DNA of 64,000 nt from Acinetobacter lanii (GTDB lineage: Bacteria > Pseudomonadota > Gammaproteobacteria > Pseudomonadales > Moraxellaceae), in the NCBI RefSeq assembly GCF_011578285.1, contig NZ_CP049916.1, positions 1,116,001 to 1,180,000 on the forward strand, read 5' to 3'. Below are positions 19,097 to 28,683 of this stretch, piece after piece; positions within the stretch are counted from its first letter, which is position 1; every line of letters starts with the position of its first letter. The position numbers and the translations under genes are program-made. The notes beneath the pieces were generated by a model. The model worked only from the letters and a program-made list of their open reading frames with translations. It ran no database searches and had not been told where the DNA came from.

Positions 19097-19456
19097 CTGA
19101 TCGTTTTGGGTTGAAATGTATTTACTGCAAATTGAATCATCGAATGACAATAAAAAGTTCAATTGGATATTTTTAATCCATTAAATCCTCTTAAGAAGCC
19201 ATAAATATGGGGGATTAATCTTCTAAAATTTTAACGATAGGTATAAAGTCAAATCTAAGCTGCTGTTAAATCGATTATTTGGCGAAGCCTGATTAAATCT
19301 GCTTAAAACAGTGAACAGTCGGTTAAAAATTGCCGATGTTTTCTTTAAAAGTCAGGTGCAGAGCCAAAACTATCGTGGTAGACTAGGAGAAATCGGGTGT
19401 GTTCCCGATTTTTTTATGCGGGTTCGTTCCGCACTGACAGGATTTAGGTTTACAAC
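19097..19456 (+). promoter_or_regulatory. Upstream/leader region of hisZ-purA
   Basis: 360 bp without a convincing gene. Its 3' end has an intrinsic terminator (19391-19415) and directly after it a second small hairpin, TGCGG/CCGCA around 19416-19432, both within 66 bases of the hisZ start. The 295 bases before the terminator are AT-rich. A promoter upstream of the terminator could give a short RNA or an attenuated leader. A run of histidine codons of the classical his attenuator type is not present. Confidence 0.45.
19391..19415 (+). terminator. Intrinsic terminator 42 bp ahead of hisZ
   Basis: AATCGGG/CCCGATT stem with a six-base loop, ending in seven T. It lies 295 bp past the Lrp-type gene, so it may end that transcript, a small RNA, or a hisZ leader. 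Confidence 0.8.
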
Positions 19457-20623
19457 ATGCCCATTTCAGAGACATGGTTATTACCTGATGGTGTAGCTGA
19501 TGTGTTACCAGAACAGGCGCAAGTGATTGAAACTTTGCGTCGTGATGCCTTAGATTTCCTTGCATCTCGAGGTTATCAATTGGTGTACACGCCATTTATC
19601 GAATACATCGAATCTCTTTCTTCTCTTTCAGAATCAAATCAAGACTTAGATTTAGCCACGTTTAAAGTGATCGATCAATTATCAGGTCGTTTGCTTGGTG
19701 TACGTGCCGATATGACGCCACAAGTTGCTCGAATCGATGCTCACGTTCATCCAGTGGTGGGTGTGGCACGTTACTGCTATGCAGGCACTGTATTGCATAC
19801 TAAGCCTCAAGGCTTTAATACCACACGTGCGCCTTTACAGTTGGGTGCAGAGTTGTTTGGTTCAGACAGTATCGATGCTGACGTCGAGATGATTGACGTG
19901 ATGTTGAACTTACTGAAAACGACGCAGAATCATGAAGGGATCCATCTCGATTTAGGTCATGTGGGTTTATTCCGTAGTTTGGTCAAGCACGCAAAACTCA
20001 GCAAAGCAACTGAACGTCAGTTATCTGATTTGTATCAGCGTAAAGCGTTACCTGAATTGGCAGAATTCACTGCAAGCTTGAAATTTGGTCAAGATTTTTA
20101 TGTATTGGGTCGCTATGCAAGTGATCTTGATACGCTTGAAGCCAAATTAAGTGGTGAAGTTTTTGAAAATCACCAATTCAAACAAGCCTTTGATGCATTG
20201 AAAGCGACCAAAGCTGAAATTCAAGCACGTTGGCCTGATTTAGATATTGGTATTGATGTTGTAGAACTTCGTTCATATCACTATCACACAGGTTTAATGT
20301 ATGCCGTATATGCGCCAAACCGTGCAGCCCCATTGGCTCAAGGTGGACGTTATGATGGTATTGGTGAACACTTTGGTCGTGCACGTCCTGCAACAGGTTT
20401 CTCTTGTGACTTATATGCGTTAAAAACAAGTCAGCTTGAACCTGTGAGTGTGGTGGTTGCACCGAAAGGAACACAAACAGATTTAGTGAAAGCCATTGAG
20501 CAGACACGAGCATTAGGCTTTAGTGTGGTTCAATTGTTAGGTAATGATGACCCTCAATCTATTCCACATGCGACGCATCAATTGGTGCAACAAGCAGGTG
20601 AGTGGGTCGTTACACATATTTAA
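19457..20623 (+). CDS. hisZ: ATP phosphoribosyltransferase regulatory subunit
   Basis: HisRS-like protein without synthetase function that pairs with short-form HisG for the first step of histidine synthesis. 388 residues. WLLPDGVADVLPEQA at the N-terminus, GRLLGVRADMTPQVARIDAH and RYCYAGTVLHTKP (class II synthetase core) and YYHTGLMYAVYAP-like sequence with LAQGGRYDGIGEHFGRARPATGFS are all characteristic. There is no anticodon-binding domain of normal HisRS length. Start chosen by AGG eight bases before ATG 19457. purA follows after 63 bp in the same direction, probably co-transcribed. hisG is not in the window. Confidence 0.93.
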   Translation: MPISETWLLPDGVADVLPEQAQVIETLRRDALDFLASRGYQLVYTPFIEYIESLSSLSESNQDLDLATFKVIDQLSGRLLGVRADMTPQVARIDAHVHPVVGVARYCYAGTVLHTKPQGFNTTRAPLQLGAELFGSDSIDADVEMIDVMLNLLKTTQNHEGIHLDLGHVGLFRSLVKHAKLSKATERQLSDLYQRKALPELAEFTASLKFGQDFYVLGRYASDLDTLEAKLSGEVFENHQFKQAFDALKATKAEIQARWPDLDIGIDVVELRSYHYHTGLMYAVYAPNRAAPLAQGGRYDGIGEHFGRARPATGFSCDLYALKTSQLEPVSVVVAPKGTQTDLVKAIEQTRALGFSVVQLLGNDDPQSIPHATHQLVQQAGEWVVTHI

Positions 20624-20671
20624 TCGCTTATCTAATCATTGTTAGGTAAGTTTCAAATTTCAACAGCATGA

Positions 20672-22006
<1,335 letters not shown>

Positions 22007-22028
22007 TCTTTTAGATTAGCCATTGAAT

Positions 22029-22056
22029 AAAAGCCTCGCATTTGCGGGGCTTTTTT
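22029..22056 (+). terminator. Intrinsic terminator of hisZ-purA
   Basis: AAAAGCCTCGC pairs with GCGGGGCTTTT (one G-T pair) around ATTT, followed by further T. Confidence 0.9.
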
Positions 22057-22182
22057 ATATCAATTAAAATTAAAAGTGTGACGTAGGTTTTATTTTTATT
22101 AAAAAATGATGTATATTTAATCACATAACTAAAATTTTTTAAAAAGTTATAACTTATACAATAATTTTAAATGGGTAAAATC

Positions 22183-22977
22183 ATGTTCTTAAAAAAAATT
22201 CTATTGAGTTCTTGTGTCTTATTGACTTTATCTGGTTGTACTACTGTTGCGGAACTGACAGGTAATGATTCTACAACTTTAAGTTTAAATGCTGCTCAAG
22301 ATTACCAACTGATTGTAAATGATGCAAAAGCACAAAATGCTCTTGATACCTCTTCATCGACCTATAAACGCGTTAATGCAGTTTTTCTGAAAATGAAGCC
22401 ATTTGCTGACCAGGTCAATAAAACAGGCCAGCAATTTGATTGGAAACTCAGTGTTTTAAAGTCAAATGAATTAAATGCATTTGTCATGCCGGGCGGTAAA
22501 GTTGTGTTTTTCACTGGTATTGTTAATCAACTTAAATTGACCGATGCTGAGATTGCGGCAATTATGGGTCATGAAATGACACATGCTTTAGAAGAGCATT
22601 CTAAACGTAGTGCAGGCGCAACTGCAATTACCGATATGGCAGTGAAATTAGGTAAATCTTATGCGGGTGAAAAGCTCGGTTCTTTAGGTTCACAAGCGGT
22701 AGATATCGGAAGTAAATATGGGGTAGGTCTACCGTATTCACGTAATCTAGAATCTAAAGCGGATCGTGGTGGGCTCATGCTTATGGCAAAAGCAGGTTAC
22801 AATCCTGAAGCCGCTATTACCGTATGGGAAAAAATGAATAAAGCGGATGGTGGAAGTACCAATGGTGCGCAGAAATTTACGTCTACGCATCCATCAAATA
22901 ATGACCGTATCACTGATTTAAAGAAAAACATGGTTGAAGCAAAGCAGTTATATGCAGCAAGTGCGAAAGCAAAATAA
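22183..22977 (+). CDS. M48-family metallopeptidase lipoprotein, paralogue 1
   Basis: Read from ATG 22183 (264 residues); an in-frame ATG at 22171 would precede the signal. MFLKKILLSSCVLLTLSGC is a lipoprotein signal with lipobox LSGC. The zinc motif is HEMTH, first His at residue 130, preceded by NAFVMPGGKVVFFTGI typical of M48. The third ligand region NLESKADRGGLMLMAKAGY follows at about residue 190. STHPSNNDRI near the C-terminus is also typical. Family members degrade or mature outer-membrane proteins in the periplasm (BepA, LoiP). Its closest relative here is the gene at 23564. Confidence 0.92.
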   Translation: MFLKKILLSSCVLLTLSGCTTVAELTGNDSTTLSLNAAQDYQLIVNDAKAQNALDTSSSTYKRVNAVFLKMKPFADQVNKTGQQFDWKLSVLKSNELNAFVMPGGKVVFFTGIVNQLKLTDAEIAAIMGHEMTHALEEHSKRSAGATAITDMAVKLGKSYAGEKLGSLGSQAVDIGSKYGVGLPYSRNLESKADRGGLMLMAKAGYNPEAAITVWEKMNKADGGSTNGAQKFTSTHPSNNDRITDLKKNMVEAKQLYAASAKAK

Positions 22978-22996
22978 AAGTAATATGGAATTTAAG

Positions 22997-23028
22997 AAAA
23001 AGGAATACGCCATGTATTCCTTTTTTTT
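22997..23028 (+). terminator. Intrinsic terminator of M48 paralogue 1
   Basis: AAAAAGGAATAC/GTATTCCTTTTT stem with loop GCCAT and eight T in total. Confidence 0.9.
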
Positions 23029-23064
23029 GTCTACTAAAGTTGCAGAATAAGATTCAATTCTGGC

Positions 23065-23421
23065 GTGATTAAATCTATTAGTATAGATTTTATTCGAAAA
23101 TTCATTGAGCACGGAATGCAGAAGAATATTGCCAATACCATTTTTTATTCACTGTTGTTTGCGATGGGTGGCGCACCGACCATTGCAATGATCATTATCA
23201 AAGCGCAAACCTCCAATCCTGAAGTGATTTATCAAGCCTTGATGGGCTTATCCGTGATGATAGCCTGTATTTTGGTACCGATTATTTTGATTCAGAACGC
23301 TTACCTATGGATGAAGCGTAATAGTGAGCAAATTGAACAGCGCATCGCACCTGTGGCACGATTTTATTTGCTGTTAAATGTGTTGTGTTTGGGCTATTGG
23401 CTGAGTCAGCAATTTTTATAA
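23065..23421 (+). CDS. Small hypothetical membrane protein
   Basis: Frame from GTG 23065, 118 residues, with three hydrophobic segments (about 25-45, 58-80 and 98-115) and short charged loops (MKRNSEQIEQRIAP). No ribosome site is seen at GTG 23065; ATG 23116 (MQKNIAN) is an alternative start that would keep all three segments. It sits between two M48 lipoprotein paralogues, each with its own signals. I do not recognise a family. Confidence 0.6.
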   Translation: MIKSISIDFIRKFIEHGMQKNIANTIFYSLLFAMGGAPTIAMIIIKAQTSNPEVIYQALMGLSVMIACILVPIILIQNAYLWMKRNSEQIEQRIAPVARFYLLLNVLCLGYWLSQQFL

Positions 23422-23563
23422 TTTTTCATACTCTCCTTTGCTGTATAGCGAATTACACAATTGCTATGAAAATGAAGAAAGTTTAGATTTCATCTGGCGA
23501 TGCATTTGCATATAATTCAAAGAAATCTAATCATTTATATGATCCTTGGCGGAGATAACAAGA

Positions 23564-24331
23564 ATGAATAACAAATTACTTTTAGCACTTTGTGCAAGTA
23601 GTATGATCACATTTTCAGGGTGTACCACCATGGCAAGTTTGGCGGGTGCAGACACGCAAACTTTGAACTTGAGTGCGACTGAAGGGTTTAACAAGACTTT
23701 GCAAGAAGCACGCAGTAAAGGCACGCTTGACACTAGTTCATCGACTTATCAACGCGTCAATGCGGTATTCAATCGCTTACGTCCATATGCGGATCAAGTC
23801 AATCAAACTGGGGTGAAATTTGACTGGCAGTTGGCAGTATTGAAAGCAGATACTGTGAATGCCTATGTTGCACCGGGCGGTAAAGTGGTGGTGTACACGG
23901 GTATTGTGAATAAACTCGGTTTAACCGATGCTGAAATTGCAGCTGTGATGGGACATGAGATGATCCATGCTTTAGAAGAGCATGCAAAAAGTAAAATTGG
24001 TGCGCAAGCGTTAACTGACTTGGCTTTAGGCATCGGTTTAAGTGCTGCTGGCGTTGGACAAGGTGCATCAGCTGCAGCACAATTGGGCAGTCAGATCGGG
24101 ATTGGTTTACCGTATTCACGTAATCTAGAAAGCCGTGCTGACCAAGGGGGCTTAATGTTGATGGCGCGTGCAGGTTATGATCCTCAAGCAGCCATTACTT
24201 TGTGGCAGAAAATGAATAAACTCGAAGGCAGTGGTGGTTCATTTTTGTCAACCCATCCATCCAATGCGCAACGTATTCAAGCGATGCAAAAGAATTTACC
24301 TGCTGCACAAGCGATTTATAAAGCGCGTTGA
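23564..24331 (+). CDS. M48-family metallopeptidase lipoprotein, paralogue 2
   Basis: ATG 23564 has GGAG nine bases upstream and gives 255 residues; the TTG at 23546 is discarded. MNNKLLLALCASSMITFSGC is a lipoprotein signal. HEMIH begins at residue 131, NAYVAPGGKVVVYTGIVNK precedes it, and NLESRADQGGLMLMARAGY supplies the third ligand. It resembles paralogue 1 across its whole length, including LDTSSSTYQRVNAVF near residue 60, so a tandem duplication is likely. The middle (about 150-180) is Ala/Gly-rich and differs most. A periplasmic, outer-membrane-tethered quality-control protease is the probable role. Confidence 0.92.
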   Translation: MNNKLLLALCASSMITFSGCTTMASLAGADTQTLNLSATEGFNKTLQEARSKGTLDTSSSTYQRVNAVFNRLRPYADQVNQTGVKFDWQLAVLKADTVNAYVAPGGKVVVYTGIVNKLGLTDAEIAAVMGHEMIHALEEHAKSKIGAQALTDLALGIGLSAAGVGQGASAAAQLGSQIGIGLPYSRNLESRADQGGLMLMARAGYDPQAAITLWQKMNKLEGSGGSFLSTHPSNAQRIQAMQKNLPAAQAIYKAR

Positions 24332-24343
24332 TACAGCCCAAAT

Positions 24344-24370
24344 AAAAAGGATGTCGAGGCATCCTTTTTT
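24344..24370 (+). terminator. Intrinsic terminator of M48 paralogue 2
   Basis: AAAAAGGATG/CATCCTTTTT stem, loop TCGAGG, ending in six T. Confidence 0.9.
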
Positions 24371-24452
24371 GTCTTTAAATCTGAGCAATGCTTTGGTTGA
24401 TTCTATTTGGCTTCGCATAAAACAAAGCAGTGGTTTTAGAGGATTTCTAAGT

Positions 24453-24477
24453 CTTTTTAAAGCGTTGCTTTAAAAAG
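24453..24477. repeat. Inverted repeat at the 3' end of the aldo-keto reductase gene
   Basis: CTTTTTAAAGC and GCTTTAAAAAG form eleven pairs around GTT, two bases beyond the stop codon at 24480. It may act as a weak terminator for the minus-strand gene; the T-content is in the stem rather than after it. Confidence 0.55.
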
Positions 24478-24479
24478 AT

Positions 24480-25529
24480 TTAGGGAGCAGGGTTGGGCTG
24501 TTGTTTATGAATCGCTTCGATTTCTTGCAGAATCTCTTCAGATAAATCTATGTCGAATGCGTCAATGTTTTCTTTGAGTTGATCGAGATTGGTTGCGCCA
24601 ATAATGGTTGAGGTCACAAAGAATTGTTGTTTGATGAAAGCCAAAGCCAGTTGAGTTAAGCTTAAACCATGTTTCTCTGCCAACAGGGCATATTGTTCCG
24701 TTGCCCATTCGCTTTCGGGGTTGCTATAACGGCTAAAACGCGAGTAGAGCGTGACACGAGCATTAGCAGGGCGTGCACCATTACGGAACTTACCTGACAA
24801 ATAACCAAAAGCTAGCGGTGAATAGGCGAGTAGACCTACACCCTCATAATGGGCGATTTCAGACATGCCGACTTCGTAAGTGCGATTCAGCAGATTATAC
24901 GGATTTTGCACCGTCACCACTTTTTCTAGACCGAGTTGTTCAGCCAAATGCAAAAATTTGAGTGTGCCCCAAGGGGTTTCATTGGACAAACCGATATAGC
25001 GAATACGTCCTTTTTTGACTTCATCACTGAGCGCAGACAAGGTTTCTTCTAAATCGGTAATGTCCTGTGCAGCTTGGGCCTCTTGATTGCCATAACCCAA
25101 TTTGCCAAAGAAATTAGTCGGGCGTTGTGGCCAATGGAGTTGATACAAGTCGATATAATCAGTTTGTAGACGTTTTAAATTGCCATCTAAAGCACTTTCA
25201 ATATCAGCTTTGTTGAATCGGGTTTGTCCACCTCGAATCTGACTACCCCCTTGCGAGGGACCTGCAATTTTTGAGGCAATGAATAACTTGTCACGACCGC
25301 CACGTTGTTGAATCCAATTGCCTAAAATGACTTCTGTTGCGCCTTGGGTTTCAGGTTTAGGTGGAACAGGGTACATTTCCGCAGTGTCCCAAAAATTGAG
25401 ACCACGATCTAAGGCATATTCGAGCTGTTCGAATGCTTCAGCTTGGGTGTTTTGCTCACCAAAAGTCATGGTGCCTAAACAGATTTCAGGCACTAAAATG
25501 CCAGTATGGCTCAAAGGTTTAAATTGCAT
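24480..25529 (-). CDS. Aldo-keto reductase (Tas-like)
   Basis: NADPH-dependent oxidoreductase of 349 residues with a TIM barrel. GTMTFGEQNTQAEAFEQL near residue 19 and NFWDTAEMYPVPPKPETQG near 45 carry the catalytic Asp and Tyr; the lysine is in FIASKIAGP and the histidine in LYQLHWPQRPTNFFG. The PVPP insertion and the NFFG segment are typical of the E. coli Tas subgroup (346 residues). The C-terminal cofactor site is STIIGATNLDQLKENIDAF. Natural substrate is not predictable. It reads alone, convergent with the M48 gene. Confidence 0.9.
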   Translation of the reverse strand: MQFKPLSHTGILVPEICLGTMTFGEQNTQAEAFEQLEYALDRGLNFWDTAEMYPVPPKPETQGATEVILGNWIQQRGGRDKLFIASKIAGPSQGGSQIRGGQTRFNKADIESALDGNLKRLQTDYIDLYQLHWPQRPTNFFGKLGYGNQEAQAAQDITDLEETLSALSDEVKKGRIRYIGLSNETPWGTLKFLHLAEQLGLEKVVTVQNPYNLLNRTYEVGMSEIAHYEGVGLLAYSPLAFGYLSGKFRNGARPANARVTLYSRFSRYSNPESEWATEQYALLAEKHGLSLTQLALAFIKQQFFVTSTIIGATNLDQLKENIDAFDIDLSEEILQEIEAIHKQQPNPAP

Positions 25530-25748
25530 AGGGTGTTGTCCTTAAACGTTCGACTATCTTTTATATTTCAATCAGTAGTTTAACCGAGTACAAACTGTAG
25601 ATTAATGCAAAATTCAGCAATGCTATGTATAAAAAGTTAAAAGCTATGAAAGCGGATGATCAAAAAATTATGCTGTGAATGTCGCAACTGAAGCCATTAG
25701 GCGACTTAAAAATATCCAAATTTTAAGCTGAATTTTTAAGCTGACAAT

Positions 25749-25778
25749 AAAAAAGCAAATCCGAAGATTTGCTTTTTT
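25749..25778. terminator. Terminator downstream of crp
   Basis: AAAAAAGCAAATC/GATTTGCTTTTTT with a CGAA tetraloop. Reading on the minus strand it ends the crp message. Confidence 0.9.
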
Positions 25779-25801
25779 AGACGTGATGTTGATGTAAAGA
25801 C

Positions 25802-26515
25802 TTATTCGTCATCTACATCATCAAGATCTTCTTCAACAGCATGAACTGCTTCTAAAGACGCATCAAAAATCAAAATGGCTTTACCATCAGTTTCGATCAT
25901 GCCTTGTTCTTCAAGAGTTTTTAGAACACGACCGACCATTTCACGTGAACAACCGACAATACGACCAATCTCTTGACGAGTGATACGAATCTGACGGCCA
26001 TTTGGCAAAATCATTGCTTCAGGCTGACTTGAAAGGTCGATTAAACAACGCGCAATACGACCCGATACATCGATAAATGCAAGGTCAGTCACTTTACGTG
26101 TGGTGTTTTTCAAACGGCGAACCAACTGTGCGAAAACAGCGTAGCTCAAATCAGGATATTGTTTGCTGACTTCATGGAAATTGGCATACGAAATTTCAGC
26201 AATCTCGCAAACATCACGAGTGCGAACTTCCGCTGTACGCTGTGGGTTGGTTTCAAACAGACCCATTTCCCCAAAAAAGTCCCCAGGGTTCAAATAAGCA
26301 ACAACAATTTCACGGTCATCATCTTCACGTAAAATAATTGAAACCGAACCTTTTAAAATTAAATACAGTGATTTTGACTCAGAGCCAGCATCAATGATAG
26401 CAGTACGTTTTGGAAAGCGATTGATGTGGGCACGCTTAAGCAAAGCTTTGACCGATTCAGGCAGTTGACCTGGCGACAAAGCATCTGTACTAAGTTGTGA
26501 AAAATTAGAAGTCAT
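25802..26515 (-). CDS. CRP/Vfr-type cAMP-responsive regulator
   Basis: Global regulator of 237 residues. The cyclic-nucleotide domain has GDFFGEMGLFETNPQRTAEVR with the Glu and Arg that bind cAMP phosphate and ribose (E. coli E72 and R82); the neighbouring Ser is Thr. The hinge is RLKNTTRKVTDLAFIDVSGR, with Thr-Thr where E. coli has Thr-Ser. The recognition helix is in RQEIGRIVGCSREMVGRVL, nearly that of E. coli CRP, so similar TGTGA-type sites are expected. The N-terminus is longer than in E. coli CRP, and the C-terminus is acidic (EEDLDDVDDE). It is divergent from an OsmC/YhfA gene, as crp and yhfA are in enterobacteria. Confidence 0.94.
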   Translation of the reverse strand: MTSNFSQLSTDALSPGQLPESVKALLKRAHINRFPKRTAIIDAGSESKSLYLILKGSVSIILREDDDREIVVAYLNPGDFFGEMGLFETNPQRTAEVRTRDVCEIAEISYANFHEVSKQYPDLSYAVFAQLVRRLKNTTRKVTDLAFIDVSGRIARCLIDLSSQPEAMILPNGRQIRITRQEIGRIVGCSREMVGRVLKTLEEQGMIETDGKAILIFDASLEAVHAVEEDLDDVDDE

Positions 26516-26620
26516 GCTTTTTAAATTCCAAATTGGATAATAACTAGATCAAAAGTCAGAGTCGAAATCATCGCTTCTATACAGCAGAGATGAAATTCCT
26601 TATCAACTCAAATTATGCTA

Positions 26621-26633
26621 GTGTACAGTACAC
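26621..26633. promoter_or_regulatory. Palindrome upstream of the OsmC gene
   Basis: GTGTAC-A-GTACAC, a perfect 6+1+6 palindrome 33 bp before the OsmC start and 106 bp before the crp start. It could be an operator. It does not match TGTGA-N6-TCACA. Confidence 0.4.
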
Positions 26634-26665
26634 AGTAAATTTATAGCTTTTTTTAGGTAGTTGCA

Positions 26666-27118
26666 ATGCATACTAGCGTACATTGGTTAGAGAATGTTGC
26701 TTTTGAAGCAAAATCGGAGAGTGGTCATCAAATCATCATGGATGGTGCGGAAGCTTATGGTGGTCAAAACCGTGGTCCACGTCCTATGGAGTTGATATTA
26801 ATGGGACTTGGTGGGTGTGCTTCGTTTGATATTGTGACCATTTTAAAGAAATCTCGCCAAGATGTGACGGGTGTTGTGTGTGAGCTAAAAGCGGATCGTG
26901 CAGACACGATTCCGGCTGTATTTACCAAGATTCATTTGCACTTTGTGGTGACCGGTAAAGGCGTAAAAGAAAAGCAAGTTGCAAAGGCGGTTGAGCTGTC
27001 TGCTGAGAAATATTGTTCAGCCAGCAAAATGCTCTCTGACGGCGGTGTTGAAATCACCCATGATTTTGAGATTATCGAAGCTGAAGCGAGTGAATCAGAA
27101 GTGCTAAAAGCTGAATAA
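26666..27118 (+). CDS. OsmC-family protein (YhfA-like)
   Basis: 150 residues with the OsmC fold. The two family cysteines are at GLGGCASFD (about residue 52) and EKYCSASKM (about 113), the positions of the redox pair in OsmC/Ohr. RPMELILMGLGGC is typical of the YhfA branch, whose substrate is not established. The C-terminal ten residues are acidic (EAEASESEVLKAE). Divergent from crp, an order conserved with E. coli. A strong terminator follows at 27167. Confidence 0.92.
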   Translation: MHTSVHWLENVAFEAKSESGHQIIMDGAEAYGGQNRGPRPMELILMGLGGCASFDIVTILKKSRQDVTGVVCELKADRADTIPAVFTKIHLHFVVTGKGVKEKQVAKAVELSAEKYCSASKMLSDGGVEITHDFEIIEAEASESEVLKAE

Positions 27119-27166
27119 AAAAGTGTAAATTGAACAGCATATGGGTCTTTAAAGGATTGAATATGC

Positions 27167-27197
27167 AAAAAGGCAACTGAAATTCAGTTGCCTTTTT
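27167..27197. terminator. Bidirectional terminator between OsmC and M23 genes
   Basis: AAAAAGGCAACTGAA and its perfect complement with a one-base centre, giving T5 on both strands, between convergent genes. Confidence 0.9.
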
Positions 27198-27242
27198 GGT
27201 TTTTAGATTAAGCTTTTTGATTAGATGGTTTTCTATTCAATC

Positions 27243-28070
27243 TTAGGGATTGCTGAGAAATAATTGCGGATCTACTCGAGCATTATTCAAGCTCATGCTC
27301 CAATGTAAATGCGGTCCTGTAACACGTCCTGTTTTACCAACCAAGCCGAGTACTTCACCTTGTTGAATAGGTTGACCTTGATCGACCTTAATGGCGCTTA
27401 AATGACAAAACATGCTAATCAGACCCTGACCATGATCAATCAGTACCGTTTTACCATTAAAGAAATAATCACCGACACCGACTACAACACCTGAGGCGGG
27501 GGCAACCACACGCTGACCCACAGGGGCAGGAATGTCGAGCCCAGAATGTGGGGCACGTTCTTCACCATTAAAGAAGCGTTTACGTCCAAATGAGTTGCTA
27601 AATTTACCTGCTGTCGGGCGGATAAAATTGGGAAATTCAGTCCATGTTCTTGGACTAAATGACGTGTAAATATCGTTTTGTGCTTTAGCTTCTATAGCAT
27701 AACGCTCAAGTTGTTCAGGGTTTGGATTGACATACGCCTGATTCTTTACAGTTAGACGTTGTTGCGCATAGGGATAGGATTGAATATTGATTTCAATGGG
27801 CTTTTGATTGGTCTGTAATGGTAGCCTCCCCAAAGATGCTGACAAAGGAATGCCAAAGATCGCATAACGTTGCTGTTGATGTTGCGTAATCAAGATTGGC
27901 TGATTGTGGTAGCTGACCTGATGAATATTGTCTTGTAGTGGAATCACCGCTATGCCACCGGGACGGAGCGATTGTTTGGGTAAGTCTGCATATAAGGCTG
28001 TGGTATTGAAAACGAAATATAGACTGGTACAGCAGAGTGTAAATCTGTGACATAAACGAAATAAAGGCAT
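27243..28070 (-). CDS. M23-family (LytM) peptidoglycan peptidase
   Basis: Secreted zinc peptidase of 275 residues. Residues 1-28 form a signal peptide ending ALYA. The M23 domain lies at about 165-270, with HSGLDIPAP (HxxxD) and TGPHLHWSM (HxH) providing the zinc ligands, plus NSFGRKRFFNGEERAPHSG in the typical lead-in. The N-terminal part (30-150) is a beta-rich region rich in Gln. All active-site residues appear present, so it should be an active endopeptidase rather than an EnvC/NlpD-like activator. It is probably periplasmic; no lipobox. No ribosome site is obvious before ATG 28070. Confidence 0.92.
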   Translation of the reverse strand: MPLFRLCHRFTLCCTSLYFVFNTTALYADLPKQSLRPGGIAVIPLQDNIHQVSYHNQPILITQHQQQRYAIFGIPLSASLGRLPLQTNQKPIEINIQSYPYAQQRLTVKNQAYVNPNPEQLERYAIEAKAQNDIYTSFSPRTWTEFPNFIRPTAGKFSNSFGRKRFFNGEERAPHSGLDIPAPVGQRVVAPASGVVVGVGDYFFNGKTVLIDHGQGLISMFCHLSAIKVDQGQPIQQGEVLGLVGKTGRVTGPHLHWSMSLNNARVDPQLFLSNP

Positions 28071-28200
28071 AAAATTTTATAGTTATAAAAACATTGTAAT
28101 AAGTATGCGCCTAAGACCATGATCGAACAAGAGATTATAGGCGCTATTAAACCTGAGAAGTATAGTGAGTAAAATGCCTATTATGGAAAATGAACAGAAG

Positions 28201-28683
28201 TTAATCTTGTACCCAAGGCAGTTTGTGAAAACGCCAACCATTAAAACGGCCACGGTGTTGGTTTTCATCTAGATCGCCCTCAAAACCTTGATCAATGTTA
28301 TACACCGACTCAAATCCGGCATTAAACGCCACATTGGCTGCCGCCGCTGAGCGTTTGCCACTTCGGCACAGTAACAAGATCAGTTTGTCTTTTCCCACTT
28401 TGGTTTCTAAATCTTGTGCAAAGCGTGGATTACGATTTAAAGAAATACCTGTTGCCCACGGAATATGAATGGTGTTGGCAATATGTCCGACAAATTTACG
28501 TTCTTCTATGGTCCGTACATCGACAATCACGGCTTGCTGAGTTTGAAATAATAGCCAAGCATCTTGTGGAGAAACAGTGCCTGAAAACTCGAGATAATGG
28601 TCTTCAGCCAATTGTTTAGCACGGTTTAGAATCTCTGCAACTTCATCAGGGCTAAGCTGAGGTGTTTGGGCTAAATACGTCAT
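28201..28683 (-). CDS. Rhodanese-domain sulfurtransferase
   Basis: 160 residues with a single rhodanese domain at about 38-140. The active-site loop is LLCRSGKRSAAAA with Cys in position, and VIVDVRTIEERKFVGHIANT is the CH2A motif. A helical N-terminus (about 1-35) precedes it. HRGRFNGWRFHKLPW ends the protein. It probably moves sulfane sulfur in the cytoplasm. It is divergent from the serine acetyltransferase gene, so both may belong to cysteine/sulfur metabolism. AAAAGGC lies seven bases before ATG. Confidence 0.9.
   Translation of the reverse strand: MTYLAQTPQLSPDEVAEILNRAKQLAEDHYLEFSGTVSPQDAWLLFQTQQAVIVDVRTIEERKFVGHIANTIHIPWATGISLNRNPRFAQDLETKVGKDKLILLLCRSGKRSAAAANVAFNAGFESVYNIDQGFEGDLDENQHRGRFNGWRFHKLPWVQD

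Noticed and set aside
19311..19496. Plus-strand frame of 61 codons ahead of hisZ as a his leader peptide
   Set aside because: It has no histidine run and runs into the hisZ frame region; a leader-peptide attenuator is not supported.
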